NCBI GenBank assembly: GCA_002310195.1
Contig: DBYS01000014.1
Coordinates: 10,484-31,949, forward strand
Source: Bacteroidales bacterium UBA1180
GTDB lineage: Bacteria > Bacteroidota > Bacteroidia > Bacteroidales > Paludibacteraceae
Direction: 5' to 3'
DNA: 21,466 bases
Shown here: piece after piece, positions 13,667-21,465 of the stretch
Layout: each line of letters begins with the position of its first letter
How positions within the stretch are numbered: position 1 is the first letter of the stretch
Notes under the pieces: generated by a model
The model's database searches: none
What the model saw: only the letters and a program-made list of their open reading frames with translations
What the model was told of the DNA's origin: nothing
Translations under genes and position numbers: made by a program

Positions 13667-15901
13667 ATGTGCATCGCTCATTCCATTCATATCACTACGG
13701 TTCTCCGTCGCTATGCAGTCAGTTGTATTGCCGCGCTACTCATACCCCTCACGCTGCTCGGAGCAGAGGTGAACTACCCGTGCCGTGATTTGATTGAGAC
13801 CGGCGACTTTGAGCAGGCACTGATCGAGCTTCAGCAGCAGGACTCTGACTTGCCGGAGTATGCCGTCAGCTTTGCGTACTACATGCTCCACTCGGCACAA
13901 CTTAATCCCCAGCGTGACCTCCAACTTGCGTACATGAGCCTCAGCAACTCGTGGGGCGATTGGCGCGCATCGAAGCCCGAGGCTATCGAACGATCTAAGG
14001 CAGACGGTTTCACAACCAGGATGTACAACGACGAGTTCGCGAGCATCTGTGTCTCCGGATTTGCGGAAGCGCAGAACATGAACACTGCCGACGGCTGGAG
14101 CGATTTTCTGGCAGTATTCACGCGTGCCACAAAGAGGCAACGCGCCGAAGCGGAGCAGAGGCTCTACGCTCTCGCGTATGAACGGATAGCCGCCGACAGC
14201 ACTTCCGAAGAGGTATTCCTGGAGTACTGCCACAAATACCCGAACAGCCCGTATGTGGGGCAAGCGCAAGATCGTGCCATCGAACTGGAGATGCACCGGG
14301 TGGTACATCCCGCTGACTGGCTTTCGCATAAGTCCTTCTTACTCGAGCACCCGACGGCCGGCCGATGGCGCGACACAGTAATGCATAACCTCGCACGTTA
14401 CGTACGGAAAACGCAGCACGTGGATGCTGCCAAATGGGGAATGCTGAACCTGAGCCGCCCGTATAGCGACAGTTGCTGGCTCACGATGCGAAACATCCAC
14501 CTTGAGGACACGACTTTGCAGACTTTCGTCCGCTTCCATGATATGTATCGTTCTCGCGCCATTGAATCTGTACAACAATCCGACAGGCAAATGGTCAAAG
14601 CCCATGAGCGTTACCGCCAAGGCGCACTAACCGCTGAGCAGTACATCCTGTTGGTCGCCCCCGCCTATCCGGCGTACTATAGGCTGCAATCGCTCATCAA
14701 AGAGGACATCAAAGCCAAACGTTGGTCCGAAGCCCTTGCTACAGTCAAGAGTTTCCGCGAGGTCTTTGCCGGCGACAAGCGATACAACGATCTGTTGCGT
14801 GTACTACAGGAGTACGATGATCCGAAGATCGCAGCCACACCAGTCGGCACCGGCGTAAACACTCCGGACGGAAACGAGTTCTGCCCGACAATTACTGCCG
14901 ACGGCAAGCAACTCTACTTCTGCGGTACGAAGCGTGCGGGGAACATAGGCGGCGAGGATATCTTCATGAGCAAACGTATCGGTAACAGTTGGGGCAAAGC
15001 CTCAGCCGTGAATGATCTAAATACCGCCGAGGCAAACGAAGCTCCGTTGGGAATCTCCGCCGACGGCACAACGATGATGGCGTTCCGCAGCGGCAAACTG
15101 ATGGTCAGTCACCGCACAAAGAAAGGTTGGACACCGCTTGAGCCGCTGTCGGCTGACATCAGCATTAGCGAATGGATGGCCGATGCCATGATCACCAGTG
15201 ACGGCAAGGCGCTACTCTTCGCAGCAATGAGCCAGACACCACACGAACTGCAGATGAGCATCAACATCTTCGTCTCCCTGCTGCAAGACGATGGTACGTG
15301 GGGCAAACCATTCGAGCTTGGACCGACAATCAACACACAACGTATCGACCGCTCGCCGTTCATGCACCCCGACATGCACACGCTATACTTCTGCTCGGAA
15401 GGGCACGGCAGTCTGGGTAAGATGGACGTGTTCGTCTCCACGCGCCTGAACGACAGCTGCTGGACGGAGTGGAGCGAACCGGTAAACATGGGCAAAACGA
15501 TAAACACCGCAGGCAACGAGTGCTGGTACAAGATCTCCACAGACGGCTCATTGGCGTACTTCTCCAAGCGCGTCGACGGGCAGAACGATCTCTTCCAGCT
15601 GTCTCTCCCCGAACACCTGCGTCCCAAACCCGTTGCAACGATTGCAGGTGTTGTGACCGACTCGCAAGGCGAACCGGTGGCAACAACCATCCGATGGGAA
15701 GATCTGCAGACCCGGCAATTCGTCGGGCAGACACGTACAGACCCCACCGATGGCAGTTTCTTCATCGTACTGCCAGAGGGTAAGAGCTACTGGTATTATG
15801 TCTTCGATGACAGGTTTGCACCTGCTTCGTACACCATCGACCTCACGCAAACCAATGAGTTTATTACTCTCGAAAACAATATAACCGTGGCGCCCCGTTA
15901 A
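13667..15901 (+). CDS. PorE-like TPR/beta-propeller/regulatory-domain envelope protein
   Basis: A 744-residue exported protein. The N-terminus has a hydrophobic signal-like segment (about 16-32, AVSCIAALLIPLTLLGA). A helical region with TPR-like character covers about 35-390, including a segment like outer-membrane assembly TPRs (EEVFLEYCHKYPNSPYVGQA). PD40/WD40-like blades cover about 400-640 (for example FCPTITADGKQLYFCGTKR, MHPDMHTLYFCSEGHGSLG, WYKISTDGSLAYFSKR). A carboxypeptidase-regulatory-like domain closes the protein at about 655-735 (IAGVVTDSQGEPVATTIRWE). TPR, propeller and this domain in that order match PorE of the type IX secretion machinery, but PorE and related Bacteroidetes proteins usually end in a peptidoglycan-binding OmpA domain, absent here. 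A cell-envelope role is likely; a link to secretion of the tail-bearing proteins is only a hypothesis. The ATG lies 9 nt after the -7 box; no better start is seen. Confidence 0.8.
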   Translation: MCIAHSIHITTVLRRYAVSCIAALLIPLTLLGAEVNYPCRDLIETGDFEQALIELQQQDSDLPEYAVSFAYYMLHSAQLNPQRDLQLAYMSLSNSWGDWRASKPEAIERSKADGFTTRMYNDEFASICVSGFAEAQNMNTADGWSDFLAVFTRATKRQRAEAEQRLYALAYERIAADSTSEEVFLEYCHKYPNSPYVGQAQDRAIELEMHRVVHPADWLSHKSFLLEHPTAGRWRDTVMHNLARYVRKTQHVDAAKWGMLNLSRPYSDSCWLTMRNIHLEDTTLQTFVRFHDMYRSRAIESVQQSDRQMVKAHERYRQGALTAEQYILLVAPAYPAYYRLQSLIKEDIKAKRWSEALATVKSFREVFAGDKRYNDLLRVLQEYDDPKIAATPVGTGVNTPDGNEFCPTITADGKQLYFCGTKRAGNIGGEDIFMSKRIGNSWGKASAVNDLNTAEANEAPLGISADGTTMMAFRSGKLMVSHRTKKGWTPLEPLSADISISEWMADAMITSDGKALLFAAMSQTPHELQMSINIFVSLLQDDGTWGKPFELGPTINTQRIDRSPFMHPDMHTLYFCSEGHGSLGKMDVFVSTRLNDSCWTEWSEPVNMGKTINTAGNECWYKISTDGSLAYFSKRVDGQNDLFQLSLPEHLRPKPVATIAGVVTDSQGEPVATTIRWEDLQTRQFVGQTRTDPTDGSFFIVLPEGKSYWYYVFDDRFAPASYTIDLTQTNEFITLENNITVAPR

Positions 15902-15954
15902 GCCACCGAAACTTTCAAGTAAATCTATCAACTGAAAAAAATCCCGCGGAAAAC

Positions 15955-15985
15955 TTGCAAATGTCAAAATAATTCCGTAACTTTG
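15955..15985 (+). promoter_or_regulatory. Promoter of the parE operon
   Basis: TTG (15955-15957), 20 nt, TAACTTTG (15978-15985). ATG 16004 leaves a leader of only about 10-12 nt. A TTG start at 15983 would lie within the -7 box and is rejected. Confidence 0.75.
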
Positions 15986-16003
15986 TGCGTAAATTGCGAT
16001 ATT

Positions 16004-17881
16004 ATGGCAGAAAACTATAACGAAGACAACATTATCCATCTTGACGACCGTGAACACATTCGTCGTCGCCCGGGTATGTACATCGGCAAGCTCGGTGACG
16101 GCAGCCACTCGGACGACGGAATCTACGTGCTCATCAAGGAGACCATCGACAACTCTATCGACGAGTACCGAATGGGCGAAGGCAAGGTGATTGACGTAAC
16201 CGTAGCTGACGGTCGTGTTATCGTGCGCGACTACGGTCGCGGCATACCTTTGGGTAAGCTTGTTGACGCAGTGTCGATCCTGAACACCGGCGGCAAGTAC
16301 GATAGCAAGGCCTTCAAGAAATCCGTCGGACTGAACGGCGTCGGCACCAAAGCCGTCAACGCCCTGTCGAAGGAGTTCGTTGTGGAGTCCGTACGCGAAG
16401 GAAAGGTGCGCCGTGTGACGTTCAGGCAGGGACATCTGATCAACGACACCGATATTATCGACGCACCCGAATCGATGAAACGCGGCACGCGCATCGAGTT
16501 TGTGCCGGATGACTCGAAGGGGCTGTTCGAGAACTACCAGTTCCGCGACGACTACATCGAAACGATGCTACGCAACTACGCGTACTTGAATACCGGCCTC
16601 ACGCTGAACTACAACGGACGGAAGTTCTTCTCAAAGAACGGCTTGCTCGATCTACTCACCGAGACGATGACCGTTGAGCCGCTCTACCCGATCATTCATA
16701 TTGTAGGCGAAGACATAGAGATAGCCCTGACGCATACCGACCAAACAGGCGAGGAGTATCACTCGTTTGTCAATGGTCAGCACACTATTCAGGGCGGCAC
16801 ACACCAGGCCGCTTATCGCGAGGCTATAGGTCGCACGATCAAGGAGTTCTTCGGCAAGAACCAAGACCTGAGCGACATCCGTAACGGCATCGTAGGCGCC
16901 ATAGCCATCAACGTGGAGGAGCCGGTGTTCGAGAGCCAAACGAAAGTGAAACTCGGATCGAAAGACATGAGTCCAACGGGCGGTGTATCGGTGAACAAAT
17001 TTGTGAACGACTTCGTTGGCCTGCAGCTCGACAACTACCTGCACAAGCATCCCGAGGTGACCGAAGTCATGCTCAAGAAGATCCAGGACTCCGAGCGGGA
17101 GCGCAAAGCTATTGCCGGTGTGACGAAAGCAGCACGTGAGCGCTCGAAGAAGAACCTGCTGAACAACCCCAAGCTTCGCGACTGCCAGATCCACTTCAAC
17201 GACGCCAAGCCTGTGCGCTCAGCGAAGGATGCGGACGACGATCTGCGTGACGAGACGTGCATCTTCATCACCGAGGGTCTGTCGGCATCGGGTTCGATCA
17301 CCAAGAGCCGTGATGTACGCACGCAGGCTGTGTTCTCGCTGCGAGGCAAACCGCTAAACTCGTACGGCCTGAGCAAGACCGTCGTGTATGAGAACGAGGA
17401 GTTCAACTGCCTGCAATCGGCGCTGAACATCGAGGATGGTCTGGATGAGCTCCGCTACAATAAGGTTATCATCGCTACCGATGCCGATGTCGACGGCATG
17501 CACATACGTCTGCTGATGCTCACGTTCTTCCTGCAGTTCTTCCCCGATCTGGTCAAGAAGGGCCACGTGTATATTCTCCAGACGCCGCTCTTCCGCGTGA
17601 AGAACAAGAAAGAGACGCGTTACTGCTACAGCGAGGAGGAGCGCCTGCGCGCCATCGACGAGATCAGCACACCGGAGATCACACGATTCAAAGGTCTGGG
17701 AGAGATCTCACCCGACGAGTTCAAAGGATTCATCGGCAAGGAGATCCGCCTCGACCAGGTAACGCTTCGCAAAGAAGATGCGGTGGGCGATCTGCTGAAC
17801 TTCTTTATGGGCAAGAACACGTCGGAACGTCAGGACTTCATCATCAACAACCTCGTAGTCGAAGAAGACGATGTGGAGTAA
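16004..17881 (+). CDS. parE: DNA topoisomerase IV subunit B
   Basis: A 625-residue ATPase subunit of the type IIA enzyme that separates daughter chromosomes with ParC. The GHKL ATPase domain shows KETIDNSIDE (E46, N50), DYGRGIP and SVGLNGVGTKAVNALS; the transducer domain follows, then the TOPRIM part with ITEGLSASGSI (E424) and ATDADVDGMHIR (D493, D495, D497). The motif EGLSASG and the total length fit the Bacteroidetes ParE group rather than GyrB, which has EGDSAGG. parC is not next to it in this window. The following small gene overlaps its end by 11 bp, so the two are translated from one mRNA. Confidence 0.93.
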   Translation: MAENYNEDNIIHLDDREHIRRRPGMYIGKLGDGSHSDDGIYVLIKETIDNSIDEYRMGEGKVIDVTVADGRVIVRDYGRGIPLGKLVDAVSILNTGGKYDSKAFKKSVGLNGVGTKAVNALSKEFVVESVREGKVRRVTFRQGHLINDTDIIDAPESMKRGTRIEFVPDDSKGLFENYQFRDDYIETMLRNYAYLNTGLTLNYNGRKFFSKNGLLDLLTETMTVEPLYPIIHIVGEDIEIALTHTDQTGEEYHSFVNGQHTIQGGTHQAAYREAIGRTIKEFFGKNQDLSDIRNGIVGAIAINVEEPVFESQTKVKLGSKDMSPTGGVSVNKFVNDFVGLQLDNYLHKHPEVTEVMLKKIQDSERERKAIAGVTKAARERSKKNLLNNPKLRDCQIHFNDAKPVRSAKDADDDLRDETCIFITEGLSASGSITKSRDVRTQAVFSLRGKPLNSYGLSKTVVYENEEFNCLQSALNIEDGLDELRYNKVIIATDADVDGMHIRLLMLTFFLQFFPDLVKKGHVYILQTPLFRVKNKKETRYCYSEEERLRAIDEISTPEITRFKGLGEISPDEFKGFIGKEIRLDQVTLRKEDAVGDLLNFFMGKNTSERQDFIINNLVVEEDDVE

Positions 17882-18158
17882 CACGGACGGCTGCTGCGGA
17901 TTGCACGCAGATTGCGAAAAAGGCTTGCGGATCTTACGAGACGAAAGCCTTTATTATAACGACGAAGAGCTCGATGCCTATCGCGGCATCCCTGCCGAGG
18001 ATTATACCGATGCACAGCGCGCAGAGATCCGCGAAGTTTTTGAGACATTGATGCCTCAGGAGGTCAGCGATTGGGTCTGTGCCATGTATGCCCGTGGCAT
18101 CGAACTGCCGGCCGATATCCGCGAAGAAGCGATGCTTTTGCTTGGCGACAAACAGTAA
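17871..18158 (+). CDS. Small conserved protein overlapping parE
   Basis: A 95-residue acidic protein with no signal peptide or membrane segment. ATG 17871 lies within the last codons of parE (11-bp overlap), typical of translational coupling. The N-terminus has a Cys/His cluster (CCGLHADC) that could bind metal; the rest is helical, with the stretch YYNDEELDAYRGIPAEDY and a conserved-looking EVSDWVCAMYARGIELP. I recall similar proteins of unknown function beside parE in other Bacteroidales, which supports a real gene, but I know no established role. The outer-membrane protein gene starts 12 bp downstream. Confidence 0.8.
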   Translation: MWSNTDGCCGLHADCEKGLRILRDESLYYNDEELDAYRGIPAEDYTDAQRAEIREVFETLMPQEVSDWVCAMYARGIELPADIREEAMLLLGDKQ

Positions 18159-18170
18159 AACTCTATACCA

Positions 18171-19088
18171 ATGAAAAATCTTCTCCTTATCATACTTGCG
18201 ACGCTACTGTTGGCGTCACCGTTGGCGGCTGAGGAGCGCGTCAAAGGTGTCGTATTGGCGGACGGCGACACGCCGCTCGTCGGCGCGAGCGTAAGCATTG
18301 AGGGTACGACCCAAAGCACGATTACCGATGAGGAGGGACGATTCGAACTGCGCGCCGACAGAGGTGCGAAACTCACGGTCAACTACATCGGCTACGCGAC
18401 AGGTACGGTGCTCGTAAGCGGCGACAGCGAAATGCGTATCGTGCTCACCAAGGGCGACGCGTCGCATGTCATCGACAAGCGTTCGCTTACCACCAATCAT
18501 CGTTTTGCTACCTGGGGAGAGTTTGGTATGAGTATTCAGCCGGAAGCGTTCGACAACAATGAGAAGTTCGAGCAGTTCACCTGCGTAGGCGGAGGGATAG
18601 GCCTCGGCTATCAGTTGCGGCACAAGCGTTTTTTGCTGACCGCCGGTTTGGAATTGGCGAGCATCAACTATCATATCCGTTACAACTACCAAGGCGCATA
18701 CACCAGCGGCACGCTCGATCTTGACTGTCGCCGGCTGCAACTGCAAGAGGCCATACTGGCAGGTATGGAGCTCCGGTACTGGTACTGGCAGGCGGGCGCC
18801 AAGTTCGGATTCTTCAGTTACTACTACCTGTACAACAAGCACCAAGGCATTGACTCCAAGGATTTCAACAAGCCCTACGGCGGCCTGCTCGCCATAGCGC
18901 CGTCGTTTGAGATCGGCTACAACGAGACCTCTGCCCGTAACGTCAATTACAAGGTTGCCGCGTTCGTCGAGCCGTACATCGACGTACTGAACAAGATGCC
19001 GAGCGGCGCTAACGCTTCCGGCGACAAGATCGACAAACCACGGTTCTATTACCTGCTCTTCGGACTTAAATTCTGCATTGCTTACTGA
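18171..19088 (+). CDS. Outer-membrane beta-barrel protein with regulatory-like N-domain
   Basis: A 305-residue exported protein: signal peptide MKNLLLIILATLLLASPLAA, then a carboxypeptidase-regulatory-like domain (about 22-95; VKGVVLADGDTPLVGASVSI ... TDEEGRFELRADRG), as at the N-termini of SusC-type transporters, then about 200 residues of alternating hydrophobic and aromatic beta strands (for example YWYWQAGAKFGFFSYYYLY) ending in an aromatic residue (FCIAY), as outer-membrane barrels do. It lacks a plug domain and is far too short for a TonB-dependent receptor, so it is a small barrel of the porin-like type. Ligand unknown. It follows parE and the small gene closely and is likely in the same transcript. 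Confidence 0.82.
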   Translation: MKNLLLIILATLLLASPLAAEERVKGVVLADGDTPLVGASVSIEGTTQSTITDEEGRFELRADRGAKLTVNYIGYATGTVLVSGDSEMRIVLTKGDASHVIDKRSLTTNHRFATWGEFGMSIQPEAFDNNEKFEQFTCVGGGIGLGYQLRHKRFLLTAGLELASINYHIRYNYQGAYTSGTLDLDCRRLQLQEAILAGMELRYWYWQAGAKFGFFSYYYLYNKHQGIDSKDFNKPYGGLLAIAPSFEIGYNETSARNVNYKVAAFVEPYIDVLNKMPSGANASGDKIDKPRFYYLLFGLKFCIAY

Positions 19089-19110
19089 CACCCGACGCTT
19101 TGGCATGGAA

Positions 19111-19141
19111 TTTGCATATTTCCCCACAAACGATACAGTTA
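19111..19141 (+). promoter_or_regulatory. Weak promoter candidate before the deaminase
   Basis: TTTGCATATTTC starts at 19111 and resembles the extended -33 element of the other promoters, but the -7 position (TACAGTTA, 19134-19141, 19-nt spacing) matches the consensus poorly. Confidence 0.3.
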
Positions 19142-19151
19142 ACCAACTATT

Positions 19152-19571
19152 ATGAACAAACAGGACAAACGCGATCATCTCTACATGCGCATGGCGCGCA
19201 CGTGGGCGGAAAATAGTTATTGTGTACGCCGCAAGGTCGGCGCGCTGCTCGTACGCGATCAGATGATCATCTCCGACGGCTACAACGGCACGCCTTCGGG
19301 TTTTGAGAATGTGTGCGAGGACGAAAATAATGTAAGCAAACCTTACGTGCTTCACGCCGAAGCCAACGCTATCACCAAGGTTGCCCGCTCGAGCAACAGC
19401 TCTGACGGAGCTACGCTCTACGTCACCGCTTCGCCGTGTATGGAGTGCTCTAAGCTGATCATCCAAGCCGGCATCAAACGTGTCGTGTACGGCGAGAAGT
19501 ACCGCCTGATGGACGGTGTCGAACTGCTCGAGCGTGCAGGCATACAAGTTGATTATTTACCCGAGTCATGA
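19152..19571 (+). CDS. dCMP deaminase-family protein
   Basis: A 139-residue cytoplasmic zinc enzyme of the cytidine/deoxycytidylate deaminase superfamily. The metal and catalytic residues are all present: HAEANA (H68, proton-shuttle E70) and SPCMECSK (C96, C99). The early NSYCVRRKVGALLVRD and SDGYNGTPSGFENVCED match dCMP deaminase/ComEB-type members, which convert dCMP to dUMP for thymidylate synthesis. The length is that of a single-domain member. Its stop overlaps the start of the protease gene (ATGA, 19568-19571), so the two are coupled. Confidence 0.92.
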   Translation: MNKQDKRDHLYMRMARTWAENSYCVRRKVGALLVRDQMIISDGYNGTPSGFENVCEDENNVSKPYVLHAEANAITKVARSSNSSDGATLYVTASPCMECSKLIIQAGIKRVVYGEKYRLMDGVELLERAGIQVDYLPES

Positions 19572-21193
19572 AAAAGTATATTCTCCCGACTGTTTCTATC
19601 CTGTGCATCCTTGTGGGGTTCATCATCGGCAACGCGGTGAGCAACAAGGTCAATGCACAGCATTTCTATATCCACAACGGGCAGCTGATGATGTCGCCCT
19701 CGTCGAAGGCTGACCAGATGCTGCAGCTTATGCGGCAGTCGTATGTCGACAGCCTTGACATCGACTCCATCACCGACATCGTGATGGACGAATTTGTCAA
19801 GCAGTTGGATCCTCATTCGTCGTATATCCCCAAGAAAGATATCGAGCTCGTCAACTCCGAGCTCTCGGGTTCGTTTTCGGGTATCGGCGTACAGTTCACT
19901 ATCCAGAACGACACTGTGAACATCGTAGCTGTTATCTCCGGCGGACCGAGTGAGCATGTAGGTGTACTGGCAGGCGACAAGATCGTGATGGTCAACGACT
20001 CGACGTTCGTGGGCAAAGGTACCACCAACGAGCGTGTGATGCACACGCTGCGCGGCCCGAAGGGCACGGAAGTCAAGCTCGGTATCATGCGTACCGGCAC
20101 TCCCGAGATACTCAACTTCACCATCGTTCGCGGCGACATCCCCGTTCACTCCGTCGATGCGCAATTCATCATCGAGCCGTTAGGCACTAAAGCCAAGATC
20201 GGTTTCATTCGCGTCAACAAGTTCGGCGAAACGACGTATAGGGAGTTCATCTCTGCTCTGGCTGAACTACGCTCGCAGGGCGCAACGGAGTATATTGTTG
20301 ACCTGCGCGAGAACAGCGGCGGATACCTCGATCAAGCGGTGAAGATGGCTAACGAGTTCTTGCAGGCAGGCGACCTGATCGTTTATTCCGAAGGACGTTC
20401 CTACCCGCGCTATGAGGCGCGCGCCAATGGCGGCGGACGGTTCAAGGACGTGCCGCTCGTAGTGCTCATCGATAATTTCAGCGCATCGGCATCGGAGATC
20501 TTTGCCGGTGCGATGCAGGATAACGATCGCGCCACGATCATCGGCCGCCGTTCGTTCGGCAAGGGTCTGGTACAGCAGCAATTCCCGTTTGCTGACGGCA
20601 GTGCAGTGCGCCTGACCGTTGCACGGTACTACACGCCCTCCGGGCGATGCATCCAAAAGCCCTATAAGATGGGCGACAACGAGACGTACCGCCAGGATCT
20701 GGAGGAGCGTTTCGAGCACGGCGAGTTCTACTCGGCCGACAGTATTCACCTGGCCGACAGCACGGCTTACCGCACTAAAAAAGGCCGCACCGTTTATGGC
20801 GGCGGAGGTATCATGCCAGACATCTTCGTCGGTCGAGACACCACGCAGTACAGCCCGTACTTCAATATCGTCAGCAACAGGGCGTACACCTACCAGTTCG
20901 CTTATCGTTATGCCGACAGCCACCGCAAACAACTCACCAAGTTCACGCGCTGGCAGGATCTGGAGAAGCATCTGCTCAATGCCAACTGGGTGCCGGAATT
21001 TGTGAAGTTCTGCCAGGAAAAAGGCGTTGAGCCCAACGAGGAACAGATAGCCAAGTCGAAGCCGTTGCTCGTGCGGATAGTGAACGGGTACATTGTGCGG
21101 GACATCATGGGCGATGCAGGGTTCTTCCCGTTGTTTGAGCGCGATGATGACATCACAAAACGCGCAATTGACAACTTGACAGGCAAAGAATAG
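19568..21193 (+). CDS. S41 C-terminal processing peptidase (CtpA/Prc type)
   Basis: A 541-residue serine protease with an N-terminal membrane segment or signal anchor (about 4-24, YILPTVSILCILVGFIIGNA), so it acts in the periplasm. A PDZ domain (about 93-180; SGSFSGIGVQF, GVLAGDKIVMVND) recognises C-termini of substrates; the S41 catalytic domain follows. In NFSASASEIFAGAMQ the nucleophile is S307 and the general base is K332 in RSFGKGLVQ, the same 25-residue distance as in Tsp/Prc. The usual RGNPGG-like loop reads RENSGG here. The C-terminal extension of about 150 residues is common in Bacteroidetes members. It starts within the stop of the deaminase gene. Such proteases trim or degrade envelope proteins; whether it acts on the tail-bearing proteins of this window is open. 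Confidence 0.93.
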   Translation: MKKYILPTVSILCILVGFIIGNAVSNKVNAQHFYIHNGQLMMSPSSKADQMLQLMRQSYVDSLDIDSITDIVMDEFVKQLDPHSSYIPKKDIELVNSELSGSFSGIGVQFTIQNDTVNIVAVISGGPSEHVGVLAGDKIVMVNDSTFVGKGTTNERVMHTLRGPKGTEVKLGIMRTGTPEILNFTIVRGDIPVHSVDAQFIIEPLGTKAKIGFIRVNKFGETTYREFISALAELRSQGATEYIVDLRENSGGYLDQAVKMANEFLQAGDLIVYSEGRSYPRYEARANGGGRFKDVPLVVLIDNFSASASEIFAGAMQDNDRATIIGRRSFGKGLVQQQFPFADGSAVRLTVARYYTPSGRCIQKPYKMGDNETYRQDLEERFEHGEFYSADSIHLADSTAYRTKKGRTVYGGGGIMPDIFVGRDTTQYSPYFNIVSNRAYTYQFAYRYADSHRKQLTKFTRWQDLEKHLLNANWVPEFVKFCQEKGVEPNEEQIAKSKPLLVRIVNGYIVRDIMGDAGFFPLFERDDDITKRAIDNLTGKE

Positions 21194-21204
21194 CACGATT
21201 TTGT

Positions 21205-21235
21205 AAATATTTTGCACTTTTTTGCGAAAATATTT
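21205..21235 (+). terminator. AT-rich hairpin after the protease gene
   Basis: AAATATTTTGC (21205-21215) pairs with GCGAAAATATTT (21224-21235, one bulged G), loop ACTTTTTT. It overlaps the -33 box of the tRNA-Cys promoter and has no clean T-run after it, so the terminator role is tentative. Confidence 0.35.
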
Positions 21236-21264
21236 GCAAATATCATAAAATTATACTATCTTTG
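21233..21264 (+). promoter_or_regulatory. Promoter of the tRNA-Cys unit
   Basis: TTTG (21233-21236), 20 nt, TATCTTTG (21257-21264). The -33 box lies in the palindrome ATATTTGCAAATAT (21230-21243), identical to that of the minus-strand promoter at 2500-2531. Confidence 0.8.
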
Positions 21265-21270
21265 CACCGC

Positions 21271-21394
21271 ATTTCAGAGAACTGCGCTAAACTCAATTGA
21301 GCTGTTGGCAACAACAGGTCAATTGAAGAGCGGAGACGATGGTGCGCTTTATGTCGCAGAGCGACATCTGTTAGCACCATCCGTCGAACGCGAC
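21271..21394 (+). ncRNA. Structured leader RNA joined to tRNA-Cys
   Basis: Same plan as the leader at 13274. P1: CAATTGA and CTGTT (21294-21306) pair with AACAG and TCAATTG (21313-21325), one G/G mismatch, loop GGCAAC. Joining strand AAGAGCGGA (21326-21334). P2: GACGATGGTGC (21335-21345) pairs with 21374-21385 in 11 pairs, with a bulged C three pairs above its base. P3: ATGTCGC/GCGACAT with an AGA triloop (21351-21367), preceded by CTTT. GAACGCGA (21386-21393) abuts the tRNA. In both leaders GCG of the first joining strand could pair with CGC of the last, leaving a purine-rich internal loop. A small upstream hairpin CGCA/TGCG (21268-21286) is possible. Confidence 0.75.
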
Positions 21395-21465
21395 GGTCGG
21401 TTGCCCGAGCGGTTAGGGATCGGTCTGCAAAACCGGGGACAGCAGTTCGAATCTGCTACCGACCT
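21395..21465 (+). tRNA. tRNA-Cys (anticodon GCA)
   Basis: A 71-nt tRNA, complete in the window. Acceptor GGTCGGT pairs with ACCGACC (21458-21464), discriminator T 21465 as expected for cysteine. The anticodon loop CTGCAAA gives GCA; the T arm AGCAG/CTGCT has loop TTCGAAT. The window ends one base later, so an encoded CCA or following genes cannot be judged. Confidence 0.95.

Noticed and set aside
13063..13788. 241-codon plus-strand frame across the tRNA-Ser region
   Set aside because: It overlaps topB, a terminator, the tRNA and the start of the PorE-like gene, so it cannot be coding.
18216..19547. 443-codon minus-strand frame
   Set aside because: It lies opposite two well-supported genes (beta-barrel protein and deaminase) and has no recognisable protein features; it is a mirror of their codon usage.
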